In this document: positions 1 through 8,714 of the stretch, in pieces
Layout: each line of letters opens with the position of its first letter
Position numbering within the stretch: the first letter of the stretch is position 1
DNA from: an uncultured Clostridium sp.
GTDB lineage: Bacteria; Bacillota; Clostridia; Clostridiales; Clostridiaceae
NCBI RefSeq assembly: GCF_947072515.1
Contig: NZ_CAMTIG010000028.1
Span: 1 to 43,231, forward strand
DNA: 43,231 nucleotides
Reading direction: 5' to 3'
Notes under the pieces: model-generated
What the model was told of the DNA's origin: nothing
Seen by the model: the letters and a program-made list of their open reading frames with translations, nothing else
The model's database searches: none
Position numbers and translations under genes: made by a program

Positions 1-706
1 ACATATCCATTTTAGAAATATCAATTGATCCTGTTAATATTGATGTATCTTGATTGTTAGGATCAACTGGTGGAACCACTCCTATACCCTTTCTTGATCT
101 GATAGAAAAACCTTTCTTTTCAATTGGCATTTCTTCATATTTTCCACCAAACTCATTTATAAGTCTATACTTACAAACTGGGCATAAATCACCTTCTATT
201 TTTACTCCTAACTCTTTTTCAAAGTCTTCTCTTAAATGGTTAGGAATAAGATGAAGTGGTTCCTCATGCATTGGGCATCCTTTTATTGAATAAATTTGGT
301 CACATTTTTCTAATGCTTTCTTTAAAGACTCTACAAGTGATGATTTACCTGCACCAACTGGCCCAACTAAATATAATACTTGTCTTGCTTCTTCACCTTG
401 CATAGCTGCTGAATGAAAATAATTCATAAGTTTCATAACAACTTTATCTATTCCAAAGAAACTATCTTTAAAGAATCCATATTTTCTTATAATATCATTT
501 CCATAAATTCTTTTTACCTTATAATTTTCTTCACCTTTTAAGACCTCTACACCTTTTTCTGAAATTTTATCATATAATCTTTTATGAGATAATTTCGCTA
601 TATCAGGATTTTGCTTCACAATTTCTAAATAATCTAAAAATGTTCCATTAAATTTTTCCTTGTCTCTACTTTCTCTATCGGTTTGTATAAATTCTCTAAA
701 ATCCAT
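1..706 (-). CDS. prkA: PrkA serine protein kinase, N-terminal part (cut by window edge)
   Basis: This is an open frame of 235 codons running off the left edge, so the C-terminal part of the protein is not in the window. It starts at ATG 704-706, behind a strong AAGGAGGG site. The translation matches the AAA+ N-terminal domain of PrkA/YeaG: a P-loop GPVGAGKS at residues 115-122, then the PrkA-type stretch with GCPMHEEPLHLIP, CPVC and the region around VPPVDPNNQD. PrkA proteins are about 630 residues, and in Bacillus the gene belongs to the early mother-cell sporulation programme. The reported activities are protein kinase and, in newer work, AAA+ protease. The gene has its own promoter region, since a terminator lies just upstream (764-803). 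The family assignment is firm; the exact biochemical role is less settled. Confidence 0.93.
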   Translation of the reverse strand, partial: MDFREFIQTDRESRDKEKFNGTFLDYLEIVKQNPDIAKLSHKRLYDKISEKGVEVLKGEENYKVKRIYGNDIIRKYGFFKDSFFGIDKVVMKLMNYFHSAAMQGEEARQVLYLVGPVGAGKSSLVESLKKALEKCDQIYSIKGCPMHEEPLHLIPNHLREDFEKELGVKIEGDLCPVCKYRLINEFGGKYEEMPIEKKGFSIRSRKGIGVVPPVDPNNQDTSILTGSIDISKMDM

Positions 707-733
707 AAATACTCACCCTCCTTTTTACTTAAA

Positions 734-762
734 ATATATTCAAAAATTGCCCCTATATATGA
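734..762 (-). promoter_or_regulatory. Possible sigma-E-like promoter of prkA
   Basis: On the minus strand TCATATAT (762-755) is followed after 13 bases by GAATATAT (741-734), about 30 bases before the prkA start. This loosely resembles the sigma-E pattern (ATA-rich -35, CATACAAT-like -10) that drives prkA in Bacillus. The -10 match is partial, so this is a weak proposal. Confidence 0.3.
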
Positions 763-763
763 C

Positions 764-803
764 AAAAAAAAAAAGAATTAGAAAAATTATTTTCTAATTC
801 TTT
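764..803 (-). terminator. Intrinsic terminator after glycerate kinase
   Basis: The inverted repeat AAAGAATTAGAAAA / TTTTCTAATTCTTT (about 772-785 and 790-803) is followed on the minus strand by a long U-tract, seen as the A-run 764-774. It ends the recQ-glycerate kinase transcript before prkA. Confidence 0.8.
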
Positions 804-855
804 AAACTTTAATTTACATATCACTTATTAAATTTACTTATAAAAAATTTTTCGC

Positions 856-1989
856 TTATAAAATATTTAAAAGACGAACTACATTTTCCACTGTAATTTC
901 TAAATTTTTAGGACCATGTTTTAATGCATTTTCAATCGGTTCTACCCCTTGCATTATGCTAAATATAGCATCTATTCCATCTTTATATAATTCCCCTATA
1001 TTACTATCCACTTTTCCTCCAAATGCAATTACCCTAACTCCATTTTTTTTAGCTACATTTGCTACTCCTATAGGTGTTTTCCCAAATCTTGTTTGAAAAT
1101 CTATTGCGCCCTCTCCCGTAAATACAAAATCAGCATTTTTTATTTCTTTCTCTAATCCACTATATTTTATAACTAAGTTAATTCCTTTTTCTAATTTTCC
1201 ATTTAGAAATACTAAAAAAGCTACACCAAGTCCTCCTGCTGCACCTCCACCTTTAATCTTTGTTACATCTAAATTAAAATCTTTTTTTATAACTCTTGTA
1301 TAATTTTCTAAAGCTTTCTCTAAAACTTTTACCATTTCAGGAGTTGCTCCCTTTTGTGGTCCAAAAATTTTTGTAGCTCCTTCTTCTCCTATAATTGGAT
1401 TATTCACATCACATGCTACCTCAATTTTAATATTTTTTAATCTTTTATCTAAATTTGAGATATCTATTTTTTCTAACTTTAAAAGTTCTTCTCCACCAAC
1501 ATCAATTTCTCTTTTATCTTTATCATAAAATTTAACACCAAGTGCCATGAGCATTCCTACTCCACCATCATTTGTGGCACTTCCACCAATGCCTATTATT
1601 AAATGCTTTATATCTTTGTCCAATGCATCTAATATTAACTCTCCAGTTCCAAATGTTGTTGTTTTTAATGGATTTCTTTCTTCATTTTTTAATATTTCTA
1701 ATCCACTTGCTGCTGCCATTTCAATTACTGCTGTTTCTTCATTTCCTAATATTCCATATCTAGCTTTTACTTTTTTATTTTTTATTGGTGATGTTACTTC
1801 TCTCTCTTCAAATTTCCCCTTCGTTCCATAAACTAAAGCTTCTACAGTTCCTTCTCCACCATCTGCTATAGGTATTTTCACACACTCTGCATCCTTAATT
1901 ATTTTCTTTATCCCACTCTCCATAGCTTTACAAGCCTCTATAGATGTCATACTTTCTTTAAATGAGTCTGTTGCTAATACAAATTTCAT
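856..1989 (-). CDS. Glycerate kinase (GarK/GlxK family)
   Basis: This 377-residue protein has the usual length for the type II glycerate kinase family, which phosphorylates D-glycerate with ATP, usually to 2-phosphoglycerate. Visible family signatures are the N-terminal ATDSFKESMTS, ADGGEGT at residues 42-48, GIGGSATNDGGVGM in the middle and GEGAIDFQTRFGKTPIGVA near the C terminus. The start follows AGGTGATAGA and lies 8 bases after the recQ stop, so the gene is probably co-transcribed with recQ; a terminator follows. No glycerate-producing genes lie beside it, so the metabolic source of glycerate (serine or glyoxylate breakdown) is not shown by context. Confidence 0.92.
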   Translation of the reverse strand: MKFVLATDSFKESMTSIEACKAMESGIKKIIKDAECVKIPIADGGEGTVEALVYGTKGKFEEREVTSPIKNKKVKARYGILGNEETAVIEMAAASGLEILKNEERNPLKTTTFGTGELILDALDKDIKHLIIGIGGSATNDGGVGMLMALGVKFYDKDKREIDVGGEELLKLEKIDISNLDKRLKNIKIEVACDVNNPIIGEEGATKIFGPQKGATPEMVKVLEKALENYTRVIKKDFNLDVTKIKGGGAAGGLGVAFLVFLNGKLEKGINLVIKYSGLEKEIKNADFVFTGEGAIDFQTRFGKTPIGVANVAKKNGVRVIAFGGKVDSNIGELYKDGIDAIFSIMQGVEPIENALKHGPKNLEITVENVVRLLNIL

Positions 1990-1997
1990 TCTATCAC

Positions 1998-3758
1998 CTA
2001 ATTTTCTATATTTATTAAGTTTAGTATCTCTTCCCCATATTTTTCAAACTTCTTCTCACCCATTCCCCTTATATTCATAAGGTCTTCTTTTGTTTTAGGC
2101 TTTAAGTTAGCTATATTTATTAATGATGAATCAGAAAAAATTATATATGGTCTTATATCTTCTTTATGAGCCATTACTTTTCTCCATACTTTAAGCTTAT
2201 TATATAGTTCCTTATCTAAAACTTCCTCTTCAATATTTTCTAAAATCATATATACTTTTTCTTCTGATTTTAATATTTTAATAGAGTTATTATTTAATCT
2301 TAGCATAGAGTATGTTCCTTCTTTAAGGCTTATATATCCACCATCTAAAAGTCCCTTTATAAGTTCTCTTATATATTTTGATGAATACTCTTTCATTAAT
2401 CCAAAAGTTGTTATTTTATCTAATCCATAGCTTATAACTTTAGGTCCTTTAACCCCTCTCACAATATCAGTTAATACTGATATTCCATACTTTTCTCTCG
2501 TTCTAAATACTGTAGAAAATATTATTTGTGCTTCTCTTGTAAAATCCATTACTTTATCTGAATTTAAGCAATTTGTACAATTATTACAAAAACTCAAAGC
2601 TTTATTATCAAAGTATTTAAGTAAATACTCTCTATAACAATTTATATAATCACAATAATCAATCATACTTTGTAGTTTTCGAAGAGCTATCTCTCTTCTA
2701 CTTAATGGAATACTTTTATTTATTAAAAATTCAACTCTACTTATATCAGTTCTACAGTAAAATAAATAACATTCACACTTCTCGCCATCTCTTCCCCCAC
2801 GGCCTATTTCTTGATAATAACTTTCTAAATTTTTAGGAATAGTAAAATGAATTATATATCGTATATTACTCTTATCAATTCCCATTCCAAAAGCATTCGT
2901 TGCAACCATTATATTTTTTTCTTCATTTAGGAACGCTTCTTGGTTTATAGTTTTATCCTCTTCTTTCATTCCTCCATGATATTTTAATACTTCAAACCCT
3001 ACATCTTTCAGAAAGTAATATAATTCATCTACTTCTTTTCTTGATGAACAATAAATTATTCCACTTTCATCCTCATGTTCTCTTACTATATGAGTTATTT
3101 CTCTTTTATCTATTTCTTTTAAAATATTTATTTTTAAGTTACTTCTATTTATATCACCTTTATAAATATATGGTTCTTTTAATCCTAAAAGTTTTATTGA
3201 ATCCTGAATCACCTCTTTAGTTGCCGTTGCTGTAAAGGCTGAAATCACAGGTCTCTCTTTTAAACTTTCATAAAATGGTTTTATTTCTCTATAGCTTTGT
3301 CTAAAATCATGTCCCCACTCTGATACACAGTGTGCTTCATCAATTGCAATGTGAGAAATATTTATTCCTCTTACCATTTTTTTAAAGTATTCAGATTCTA
3401 ATCTTTCTGGTGAAATATAAATTATCTTATATTCTCCAAGTGATGCATCTTTTAAAATTTCCTTTATCTTTTCTAAATTTAAGCTACTATTTATAAAAGC
3501 GCCCTTAATTCCAATCTCTTTTAAATTATCTACCTGGTCTTTCATTAATGAAATAAGTGGTGATATTACTAGTGTTATTCCATTTAAAATTATAGAAGGA
3601 ATTTGATAACATATAGACTTTCCCCCACCTGTTGGTAAAAGACAAAACACATCATCTCCATTTGATATTTTTTCTATAACTTCATATTGTCCAGCTCTAA
3701 AAGAATTATATCCATAGAACTTTTTTAATGCATAATGTGCTTTTTCTCTAACATCCAC
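1998..3758 (-). CDS. recQ: RecQ-family ATP-dependent DNA helicase
   Basis: This is a 586-residue superfamily 2 helicase that would unwind DNA 3'-5' in recombination and fork repair. In order it shows a Walker A motif LLPTGGGKS (residues 40-48), a DEAH box (140-143) followed by CVSEWGHDFR, and a helicase C-terminal domain with motif VI as QEIGRGGRDG, where many RecQ proteins have GRAGRDG. A zinc-binding cluster follows (CDYINCYREYLL ... FCNNCTNC), then a winged-helix region and an HRDC-like C terminus containing IRGMGEKKFEKYGEEIL. This is the full RecQ-RQC-HRDC layout at close to the classical length. It sits between a small unknown gene (22 bases upstream) and glycerate kinase (8 bases downstream). 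It could equally be named as a RecQ paralogue if another copy exists in the genome. Confidence 0.95.
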   Translation of the reverse strand: MDVREKAHYALKKFYGYNSFRAGQYEVIEKISNGDDVFCLLPTGGGKSICYQIPSIILNGITLVISPLISLMKDQVDNLKEIGIKGAFINSSLNLEKIKEILKDASLGEYKIIYISPERLESEYFKKMVRGINISHIAIDEAHCVSEWGHDFRQSYREIKPFYESLKERPVISAFTATATKEVIQDSIKLLGLKEPYIYKGDINRSNLKINILKEIDKREITHIVREHEDESGIIYCSSRKEVDELYYFLKDVGFEVLKYHGGMKEEDKTINQEAFLNEEKNIMVATNAFGMGIDKSNIRYIIHFTIPKNLESYYQEIGRGGRDGEKCECYLFYCRTDISRVEFLINKSIPLSRREIALRKLQSMIDYCDYINCYREYLLKYFDNKALSFCNNCTNCLNSDKVMDFTREAQIIFSTVFRTREKYGISVLTDIVRGVKGPKVISYGLDKITTFGLMKEYSSKYIRELIKGLLDGGYISLKEGTYSMLRLNNNSIKILKSEEKVYMILENIEEEVLDKELYNKLKVWRKVMAHKEDIRPYIIFSDSSLINIANLKPKTKEDLMNIRGMGEKKFEKYGEEILNLINIEN

Positions 3759-3780
3759 TTGTTTTCCTCCTTTAATTTTT

Positions 3781-4080
3781 TTATTTTACTTTCTTTTTTA
3801 TTCCTTCATATAAGTATTCTATATACTCTATTTTAAATCCAGCATCTTTTATTTTCTGGATTCTAGCTTTAACACTTTCAATACTCATCCTTGCTTCTGC
3901 AAAGTCTTTTACTTTTATACATTTACTTGTATACTCTAATAAATAATCTATCTTTGCAATTTCATTTGCTAAATCTTCTCTGCCACCATTTACTAATTTT
4001 AATACTTCATCATACATTTTTGGTGAAAGATCTTCTCTTACATCATTCAAAAAATTATTATTCTTACTATTCTTTTTCAT
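3781..4080 (-). CDS. Small conserved-looking protein of unknown function
   Basis: This is a 99-residue, highly charged, probably all-helical protein with no signal peptide, membrane segment or cysteine motif. It begins with a Lys/Asn-rich stretch and carries two amphipathic helices around DEVLKLVNGGREDLANEIAKI and EARMSIESVKARIQKIKDAG. The ATG follows AGGAGATAAA. It lies 22 bases upstream of recQ on the same strand, so the two are probably co-transcribed, which loosely suggests a nucleic-acid link. I do not recognise the family and infer no function. Confidence 0.75.
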   Translation of the reverse strand: MKKNSKNNNFLNDVREDLSPKMYDEVLKLVNGGREDLANEIAKIDYLLEYTSKCIKVKDFAEARMSIESVKARIQKIKDAGFKIEYIEYLYEGIKKKVK

Positions 4081-4216
4081 TTTATCTCCTAATTATATCT
4101 TTATTTTTATTCTTATTTTCACTATTCCCTATATCTTTTATAATAGACTTTTATTTTAATTATAAAATAAAGAATATTATTTTTAAAGATTCTATTTTCT
4201 TCTCTAGAAATTTTTC

Positions 4217-4250
4217 TAAAAAAAAGAAGCAACATCTATGTGCTTCTTCT
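4217..4250 (-). terminator. Intrinsic terminator after cationic amino acid permease
   Basis: AAGAAGCA (4224-4231) pairs with TGCTTCTT (4241-4248). On the minus strand the stem is followed by a run of U, from the A-run 4218-4225. It sits 11 bases past the permease stop. Confidence 0.8.
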
Positions 4251-4260
4251 TAATTTTAAG

Positions 4261-5640
4261 TTATTTTGTTTTCTCATCTATTATTGCTGAATGATTTTTT
4301 CCATATATAAAATATGAAATTAATATCAAAATTAATACTACTCCAAATATTACAAATGTTGTTTTTGATAAATTGGTCATTAAGAATATACAACATCCCG
4401 CTCCTAATATAGGCACTACAGGAACTAGTGGAGTTTTAAAACCTCTTTCTACATCTGGAAAATTTCTTCTAAATATAATTATTGAAAAAGAAACTAATCC
4501 ATATACAAGAAGTAATGCAATACTTGCAAAATTTGCTAATTGACTTAAATTCACAAACCCTGCTAATATAGAGCCAATTATACCTACAACCCATAAAGAA
4601 ATGTATGGTACATCATTTTTATCTTTCTTATGAAATATCTTTGGAAGTAATCCATCAACACTCATTGTGCTTATTATTTGCGAAGTTGCAAAATTACTAG
4701 CAAATATTACAGCTAATATTCCTATTACACTACCTAATGCCACAATTAACGATATAGTATGATCGCCTGCTACATTTAAAGCATATGAAAGGGCATCTGA
4801 AACATTTAAATTAGAATATAAAGTTATTCCAGTTAATACTGCTGATACTGATATATATATTACTGTACATACACCTAATGATACTAAAAGTCCTATTGGT
4901 AATGCTCTTTTAGGATTCTTTACATATGGAGCTGCTGATGCTGTTGCATCAAATCCACAATATGCAAAAAATACTGAAGCTGCCCCAGTCATTACCCCTG
5001 TAGTTCCATACGGTAAAAATGGCGACCAGTTTTTAGTACTTACGTGAAAAACACCTACTATTACAAATAATGCAATAACTCCTATTTTTATAATAACCAT
5101 TATATTATTTACATTTTTACTATCCTTAGTTCCACGAGAAATTACAAAAGTTATCGCTAAAATCGCAAAAATTGCTGGTAAATTAACTATTCCACCTTCA
5201 CTAGGGATAGTGGTTAATACTTTAGGAATATGTATTTTAAAAGCATCTAAAAAATTTACTAAATATCCGCCCCAGCCTGATGCAACTGTTGCTGTTGCTA
5301 ATATATATCCAATAACTATACATAAACCTCCAACATATGCTACTATCTCACCCATAGTAGTATATATAAAAGTATATGATCCTCCTGAACTAGGAATTGC
5401 AGAACATAACTCAGCATAACATAAAACTATTACTGCTGCTGCTATTCCTCCAATTAAAAATGAAAGCATAACTCCAGGTCCTGCTTCCTTTGCTGCAACA
5501 ATTCCTGTTAAAACCATAACTCCAGTTCCTATAACTGAACCTATACTCATTAAAGTTAAATCTAAAGTACCTAAGTTCTTCTCACTTGAACTTACGTGTT
5601 TAGATATACTTTCTATATTTTGTGTTCTAAAAATACTCAT
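4261..5640 (-). CDS. APC-family amino acid permease, cationic amino acid transporter type
   Basis: This 459-residue integral membrane protein has about 12 hydrophobic segments. The APC signature SIGSVIGTGVMVLTG lies at residues 32-46 in the first membrane helix, and the helix 6 region reads FFAYCGFDATASAAPYVKNP, typical of the CAT (cationic amino acid transporter) / YfnA branch. It would import an amino acid, perhaps arginine, lysine or a neutral residue, driven by proton symport or exchange. The ATG follows GAAGAAGGTGAG. The gene stands alone, with its own terminator and a 220-base upstream region in which I see no recognised riboswitch or T-box. Family is secure; substrate is not. Confidence 0.88.
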   Translation of the reverse strand: MSIFRTQNIESISKHVSSSEKNLGTLDLTLMSIGSVIGTGVMVLTGIVAAKEAGPGVMLSFLIGGIAAAVIVLCYAELCSAIPSSGGSYTFIYTTMGEIVAYVGGLCIVIGYILATATVASGWGGYLVNFLDAFKIHIPKVLTTIPSEGGIVNLPAIFAILAITFVISRGTKDSKNVNNIMVIIKIGVIALFVIVGVFHVSTKNWSPFLPYGTTGVMTGAASVFFAYCGFDATASAAPYVKNPKRALPIGLLVSLGVCTVIYISVSAVLTGITLYSNLNVSDALSYALNVAGDHTISLIVALGSVIGILAVIFASNFATSQIISTMSVDGLLPKIFHKKDKNDVPYISLWVVGIIGSILAGFVNLSQLANFASIALLLVYGLVSFSIIIFRRNFPDVERGFKTPLVPVVPILGAGCCIFLMTNLSKTTFVIFGVVLILILISYFIYGKNHSAIIDEKTK

Positions 5641-5856
5641 TTAACTCACCTTCTTCTCTTTTCAAAAATAAAATGCCTACCCTTATCTTTGAAATTTTCG
5701 TTAAATAAGAAAACAAACTTTTTTAATTTTAACAAATTTTTATTAACTTGCCTTGTATTTTTTATAACTTAATAATTAATTTTAACATCTTTATCTAATA
5801 CATAGTATAATCTCCAATTTATTCTTTAATATTTATTATTTAAATTTCAACACTAA

Positions 5857-5898
5857 AAATAATAAAAGATAATGCATTTATAAACTTGCATTATCTTT
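5857..5898 (-). terminator. Intrinsic terminator after ddh
   Basis: AAAGATAATGCA (5865-5876) and TGCATTATCTTT (5887-5898) form a 12-bp stem with a 10-base loop, followed on the minus strand by ATTATTTT. It begins 4 bases past the ddh stop. Confidence 0.85.
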
Positions 5899-5902
5899 AT
5901 TT

Positions 5903-6877
5903 TTATAATAATTCATTTCTCAACGTATTACCATCTTTTATAGAGAGATATGCCGGTGGAACATCAAACACAGTTATTGCACCACTTCTTTTCTCTTTAA
6001 CCATTCTATAAACTGCTCTTGCATAAGCAACTAAAATACCTGCTGTAAATTCAGGATTACTTTCTAAATCTAAAGAAAACTCTATTTTCCCACAGTTTTT
6101 TTCACCTGTTTTTCCTGTTCTTATAACTTTTCCACCATGAGGCATATCACTATGGTTTCTTTTAAACTCTTCTTCTGATATAAATCTAACCTCTGTATCG
6201 TAATCTAGAAAATAATCCTTCATTTCTTTTATAGCTTTTTCCACTTTATTTTTATTCCCAAACTCTTCTAAGACAACAAAACATAATCTGCTATGTTTTT
6301 CTCTTGCACTTAGCTTTAACTCTTCACCATTTCGTATTTTTTCTAATACATCCTCTTTAGGTATTGTATACTGTATTCCGCTTTTCACACCTTCAATTTG
6401 TCTTATTGCATCAGAGTGTCCTTGGCTTACACCTCTTCCCCAAAATGTATATTCATTTCCTTCTGGAAGTATAGCTTCTCCTATTAATCTATTTATAGAA
6501 AATAATCCAGGATCCCATCCTACTGATATTAACCCAAGCTTTCCACATTTCTCTCCAACAATCTTCATTTTTTGAAAATAATCTTGTATCTTAGCATGAG
6601 TATCAAAAGAATCTACAGTATTAAAATGCTCTAAAAACACTGGACCTTGCTTTGGTAAATCTACTGCTGATCCACCACATAAAATCATTACATCAATTTT
6701 ATCTTTATAGTTCAATACTTCTAAAATATCCTTAGCATATAGTTCATCCACCTTCAAATTTCTTCTTCGGCTAAATACCTCTACCAATTCCATATCATTA
6801 GCTTTTTTCAATGCTTTTATAACACCTTTTCCTACGTTTCCACAACCTATTATACCTACTTTAATTTTTGAGCACAT
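5903..6877 (-). CDS. ddh: meso-Diaminopimelate D-dehydrogenase
   Basis: This 324-residue NADPH enzyme interconverts L-tetrahydrodipicolinate plus ammonia with meso-diaminopimelate in one step, bypassing the succinylase or acetylase branches; the product serves peptidoglycan and lysine. The Rossmann motif GIIGCGNVGKG lies at residues 8-18, and family stretches SVGWDPGLFS and GRGVSQGHSDAIRQ are clear, as is the C-terminal substrate-binding HGGKVIRTG. I take ATG 6875-6877 as start: AGGAGG sits 5 bases upstream, while the in-frame GTG two codons earlier falls inside that site. No other lysine genes are near. It ends at a strong terminator, so it appears monocistronic. Confidence 0.95.
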   Translation of the reverse strand: MCSKIKVGIIGCGNVGKGVIKALKKANDMELVEVFSRRRNLKVDELYAKDILEVLNYKDKIDVMILCGGSAVDLPKQGPVFLEHFNTVDSFDTHAKIQDYFQKMKIVGEKCGKLGLISVGWDPGLFSINRLIGEAILPEGNEYTFWGRGVSQGHSDAIRQIEGVKSGIQYTIPKEDVLEKIRNGEELKLSAREKHSRLCFVVLEEFGNKNKVEKAIKEMKDYFLDYDTEVRFISEEEFKRNHSDMPHGGKVIRTGKTGEKNCGKIEFSLDLESNPEFTAGILVAYARAVYRMVKEKRSGAITVFDVPPAYLSIKDGNTLRNELL

Positions 6878-6939
6878 ATACACCTCCTAAATTGCATTAG
6901 TGTATAATACTCTCATTTATTATTTTTTATTCTTAATTT

Positions 6940-7659
6940 TTATTTTTCAATAAAATCTTTTCCTAATTTTATTGCTGTTTTTAAGCTATATCCATTTGCA
7001 ACAAAACTAGTTATTGCAGCTGACAGTCTTTCCCCTTGTATATATGTATCTTTTAAATCTAATTCTTCGCTTATGAAGTAAGTTAGCTCATCTCCATCAT
7101 ATAAAATATCTACTCTTTCCCCTTCTTTATCTAAATTTCTAATTAAGATATTTACTGGTCCTAACTTTTTTAAATCTTCTAAAGTTTCTTCTATATTTTC
7201 TATATGATTTATTTTTATATCTAAAATTTCTTCTGTATTTTCTTTATTCAAAATTAGTAGATATGCTAATGGAAATATTTCTTTTATCATCCCTTTTTTT
7301 TCATTATCTGATAAAAATTTTTCCCCATCTATATTTATTAACTGTGGATTTACTACTATATTAGGAACTCTTTTTATTTTTCTTAACATTTTCCCAATTA
7401 ACTTTATTTCATCAGTTCCAACTATAGTTCCTATTTTAATAGCATTAAAATCATATTCTTCAAATGTTACTTTCATCTGATTTTTTATCATATTTTTAGA
7501 TGTTGATTCTACTTTTAACATTCCATTGGTATTTTGAGCCATTATATTTGTGATAACTGTAAAAGGTTGTATATTATTTTTTAAGAAAATTTCCAAATCT
7601 TTTTGTATTCCAGCTACTCCTAAAGAATCACTGCCTGATATAGTCAACGCTTTATTCAT
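6940..7659 (-). CDS. ThiD/PdxK-like ribokinase-fold kinase, divergent
   Basis: This 239-residue protein resembles hydroxymethylpyrimidine (phosphate) kinase ThiD and its pyridoxine-kinase relatives. The substrate motif is kept as SGSDSLGVAGIQKDL near the N terminus, and the fold is followed through VNPQLINIDGEKFLSD and a C-terminal LSAAITSFVANG. However, the expected anion-hole and catalytic motif (GTGC, just before the LSSAI helix) reads QGER here, so the general-base cysteine and both glycines are gone. ATG 7657-7659 is chosen because AAAGGAGTGGAGAAG precedes it; a longer frame starting 14 codons upstream has no ribosome site. No thi or pdx genes are adjacent. It may act on a different vitamin precursor, have low activity, or bind a ligand without catalysis. 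Confidence 0.72.
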   Translation of the reverse strand: MNKALTISGSDSLGVAGIQKDLEIFLKNNIQPFTVITNIMAQNTNGMLKVESTSKNMIKNQMKVTFEEYDFNAIKIGTIVGTDEIKLIGKMLRKIKRVPNIVVNPQLINIDGEKFLSDNEKKGMIKEIFPLAYLLILNKENTEEILDIKINHIENIEETLEDLKKLGPVNILIRNLDKEGERVDILYDGDELTYFISEELDLKDTYIQGERLSAAITSFVANGYSLKTAIKLGKDFIEK

Positions 7660-7776
7660 CTTCTCCACTCCTTTTTCTTTTGTTATATATCTATTATACA
7701 TAAATATAGTTTCATTTTTATTAAATTTAGAAAAGTTATTTTTTATTTGAAGCTAGAAAATATTCTTTTTAAATTT

Positions 7777-7814
7777 GAAATAGGGACTAATTTTTTTAAA
7801 ATAGTCCCCATTTC
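7777..7814 (-). terminator. Terminator after serine dehydratase operon
   Basis: GAAATAGGGACTA (7777-7789) and TAGTCCCCATTTC (7802-7814) form a nearly perfect 13-bp stem, GC-rich for this genome. The U-tract on the minus strand is weak (AAATTTAAAAAG), so termination may be partial. Confidence 0.65.
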
Positions 7815-7827
7815 CTTTTCTTATTAT

Positions 7828-8712
7828 TTATTTTTCATCACCAAAAACTTTTTTTCTAAGCTCTAGTCCTGTTTTCGTAATTGCAACTCCACCTAAAGCT
7901 GTTTCTCTTAATGAGGCTGGCATCTCACGCCCAACTTTATACATTGCACTTATAGTATCATCAAAAGGAATTTTTGACTCAACTCCAGCCATAATAATAT
8001 CTGCTGTACATAAAGCACTTATAGCTCCTGATGCATTTCTTTTTGCACATGGAATTTCCACAAGTCCTGCTACTGGATCACAAACAAGCCCTAATATATT
8101 TTTTATTACGATTGCTCCAGCATCTAAACTCATTTTAGGTGTTCCACCCATCATAAATACTGCAGCTCCTGCTCCCATTGCCGCTGCTGACCCACATTCT
8201 GCTTGACATCCACCTTCAGCTCCTGCTAAAGTTGCATTCATTCCAATAATAGTTCCAATTGCAGCTGCTGCAAAAAGACCTTCTATCATTTCATCTTCTG
8301 ATTTTCCAAGTTTTCCTCCAGCTGCTAAAATTACTGCTGGTAAAATTCCACATGACCCAGCCGTTGGACATGCAACTATTTTTCCCATAGATGCATTAAC
8401 TTCTGAACATGCAAGCGCCATTGCCATTGCCATTACCGTAGTACTTCCTGTTAATGTATCTCCTTTTTTTAAGTATTCATTAACTCTATACCCATCGCCA
8501 CCAATCAATCCAGTAACTGAATAAACTTCTTTTGTCATTCCTTCTGTTACAGAATCAATCATAACTTTAAGATTTTCTCTCATTTTTCCTATAATAATCT
8601 CTCGTGAAACATTGCTTTTTTCTTCTTCCATTCTTATTGCATATTCACTTAAAGATATATTTTCTTCTCTACATATGTTTATAAGCTCTTCGCCACTTCT
8701 TGCTATATTCAT
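7828..8712 (-). CDS. sdaAA: L-serine dehydratase, iron-sulfur-dependent, alpha subunit
   Basis: This 294-residue catalytic subunit of the [4Fe-4S] L-serine ammonia-lyase converts L-serine to pyruvate and ammonia. The cysteines that can hold the cluster are in the family motifs CPTAGSCG (Cys115, Cys121), GGCQAECGSAAAMGAG (Cys169, Cys173) and CDPVAGLVEIPC (Cys211, Cys222). The start has AGGAGAGG 10 bases upstream, overlapping the end of sdaAB, and the two genes are 2 bases apart, so the subunits are made from one message. This split alpha/beta form is typical of clostridia and other Firmicutes; the enzyme is oxygen-sensitive, which fits an anaerobe. Confidence 0.96.
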   Translation of the reverse strand: MNIARSGEELINICREENISLSEYAIRMEEEKSNVSREIIIGKMRENLKVMIDSVTEGMTKEVYSVTGLIGGDGYRVNEYLKKGDTLTGSTTVMAMAMALACSEVNASMGKIVACPTAGSCGILPAVILAAGGKLGKSEDEMIEGLFAAAAIGTIIGMNATLAGAEGGCQAECGSAAAMGAGAAVFMMGGTPKMSLDAGAIVIKNILGLVCDPVAGLVEIPCAKRNASGAISALCTADIIMAGVESKIPFDDTISAMYKVGREMPASLRETALGGVAITKTGLELRKKVFGDEK

Positions 8713-8714
8713 CT

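Noticed and set aside
5641..5856. Riboswitch upstream of the cationic amino acid permease
   Set aside because: I looked for lysine, T-box, SAM and glycine signatures on the minus strand and saw only AT-rich sequence without a terminator-type hairpin.
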